DNA from: Hermatobates lingyangjiaoensis
Taxonomy: Eukaryota; Arthropoda; Insecta; Hemiptera; Hermatobatidae
Direction: 5' to 3'
DNA: 64,000 nucleotides
Assembly (NCBI GenBank): GCA_026182355.1
Contig: JAPFBL010001617.1
Span: 1,488,001-1,552,000 of the forward strand
Part shown: positions 63,152 to 64,000 of the stretch, piece after piece
Layout: each line of letters opens with the position of its first letter
Position numbering within the stretch: position 1 is the stretch's first letter
The notes under the pieces: model-generated
Database searches by the model: none
Seen by the model: the letters and a program-made list of their open reading frames with translations, nothing else
Told to the model about the DNA's origin: nothing
Made by a program: the position numbers and the translations under genes

Positions 63152-63229
63152 ATATCTGTAGTAGGAGTCATCGACCGATGCGGCCTCCTTACTTTTTGCA
63201 GAGAGATCAAGACCAACTGGCGGTGTAGT
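63152..63229 (-). CDS. BAZ2B: BAZ2-like host gene, exon a (most upstream exon seen)
   Basis: This is a 26-codon exon read on the minus strand. It has an acceptor ending TTTTCAG just above 63229 and a donor GTAAG just below 63152. It encodes a small proline- and serine-containing segment with PPVGLDLSAKS near its start, and it begins and ends at codon boundaries. The LDLS stretch resembles the PxDLS-type motifs used by transcription regulators to contact CtBP; that reading is inference. I place it in the BAZ2-like gene because its phase fits the next exon downstream (62204-62357) and the composition matches. Earlier exons, including the start codon, must lie beyond 64000. Confidence 0.6.
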
Positions 63230-64000
63230 CTGAAAAGTATTTATTTATATGGTGAATATCTACTTTGATTAATAATTTATTGATCCTGCATGACTATTAA
63301 AAAGTAAAACCTTAGAAACAATCTTTACGCTAGTGATGTACAACTGACTTCTAACCTCAACGGTGACTGAGACATTATTGTAAACGCAGTCCTCTGACTC
63401 AGACAGTTACAGTAAACTCACTACACAGAGTTTCTTAGACGACTACTTAATACAATTACACGAGAGGTGAAACTCAAGGCAGCTTCAGGTAAAATGAGAG
63501 GAAGGGGCTTCTGTACCAAGGACATTTTAGCCCTTGATAGCTTTGAAGTCTGTGTAACACAACCAAACTAAATTTCTTAAGAACAACATCTCTCAATTTT
63601 AGTATTGTTGTGATTCTCTCAGAAGTTCTGGAAGAATATATTACGAAAACCTATTTTTTCTTGAAAACAGTTTCTTTTGACCAATGTATGCGTTGCTTAC
63701 GCAACACAGCTCTCATAATGCATAAAATATAATATCTATTTCTGTTACAAATGCAACAACAAACCATAGGCTGCTAAGAATCAAACTGAAAACAACTGAG
63801 TTGTTAACTGTAACTACTAGTCAGGTGTTACATTAACTGCTGAACTGAACTGCTAGTTTAGCAGTTGCATAACATCAACTTGTGTTAAATCTGAGATCTT
63901 TTAATATAGCTGATAGCAGTAACTAAGCATGACTTCCATAATGAACTACAACAAAAGAGTTTAACTTTATACCAAATCAAGTACGTTATATTGAGTCTAT
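63230..64000. other. Intron upstream of exon a
   Basis: AT-rich, no acceptor-donor-bounded frame in phase with exon a was found before the window ends. Earlier exons of the gene are expected beyond it. Confidence 0.5.

Noticed and set aside
1..64000. tRNA, rRNA, CRISPR or bacterial-type operons
   Set aside because: No tRNA cloverleaf signals, rRNA-like blocks or regularly spaced direct repeats were seen; the organisation is that of animal nuclear DNA.

Overview
This window is eukaryotic nuclear DNA. It is AT-rich, has spliceosomal introns, and is dense with simple repeats and retroelements; there is no prokaryotic-style gene packing. The retroelements (many Penelope-like elements with GIY-YIG endonucleases, and a Jockey-type LINE with a three-knuckle gag) and the style of the host gene suggest an invertebrate, most likely an arthropod. 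I cannot name a species.

Host gene: eleven exons on the minus strand between 63229 and 30481 join with fully compatible intron phases into one open frame. They encode, in order, a low-complexity N-terminal part with PLNLS and LDLS motifs, a basic proline-rich AT-hook-like stretch, an acidic Ser/Asp stretch, an MBD/TAM domain (48555-48736 continuing into 47697-47857) and a Glu/Lys/Arg-rich coiled coil (47.2, 42.1 and 30.5 kb). This matches the BAZ2A/BAZ2B/toutatis family of ISWI-associated chromatin proteins. The first exons and the expected DDT, PHD and bromodomain exons lie outside the window, so bases 1-30480 are probably one intron of more than 30 kb (inference).

Mobile layer: 0.3-10.3, 13.3-19.2, 24.2-27.9, 35.1-38.1, 42.4-47.0 and 54.3-61.4 kb are patchworks of Penelope-like elements (PLEs) from at least a dozen families (labelled A-S here for bookkeeping). 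Most are decayed and 5'-truncated. The best preserved coding regions are at 14.5-16.1 kb (RT plus GIY-YIG), 2.0-4.7 kb (RT plus EN between inverted ends) and 56.8-59.35 kb. A Jockey-like LINE pair occupies 19.2-24.2 kb. An intronic 59-codon reading frame at 32.8-33.0 kb encodes a psq/CENP-B-type helix-turn-helix, probably from a pogo/Tigger transposon.

Most notable: nearly every PLE end carries a hammerhead-ribozyme-like module with the order stem I, CUGANGA, stem II hairpin, GAAA, a short self-complementary stem III, U-H, stem I. The stems differ in sequence between families but still pair. The stem III strand is palindromic (AAUU, AUAU, ACGU, AGAUCU, ACAUGU), as in hammerheads that cleave as dimers. 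PLE ends are repeatedly duplicated in inverted orientation on the other side of the element. In several places only the two head-to-head ribozyme units remain, as compact palindromes embedded in (TA)n tracts, and some palindromes have collapsed so that the two ribozymes share one stem II. Several families also continue past the ribozyme into the N-terminal PLE coding sequence, which stops at a (TA)n tract. A separate 2.2-kb palindrome (8.1-10.3 kb) without recognised coding is another structural outlier.

The unique-sequence introns (10.3-13.3, 28.2-35.0, 38.1-42.0, 48.7-53.8, 61.4-64 kb) show little beyond microsatellites and one unidentified dispersed repeat.
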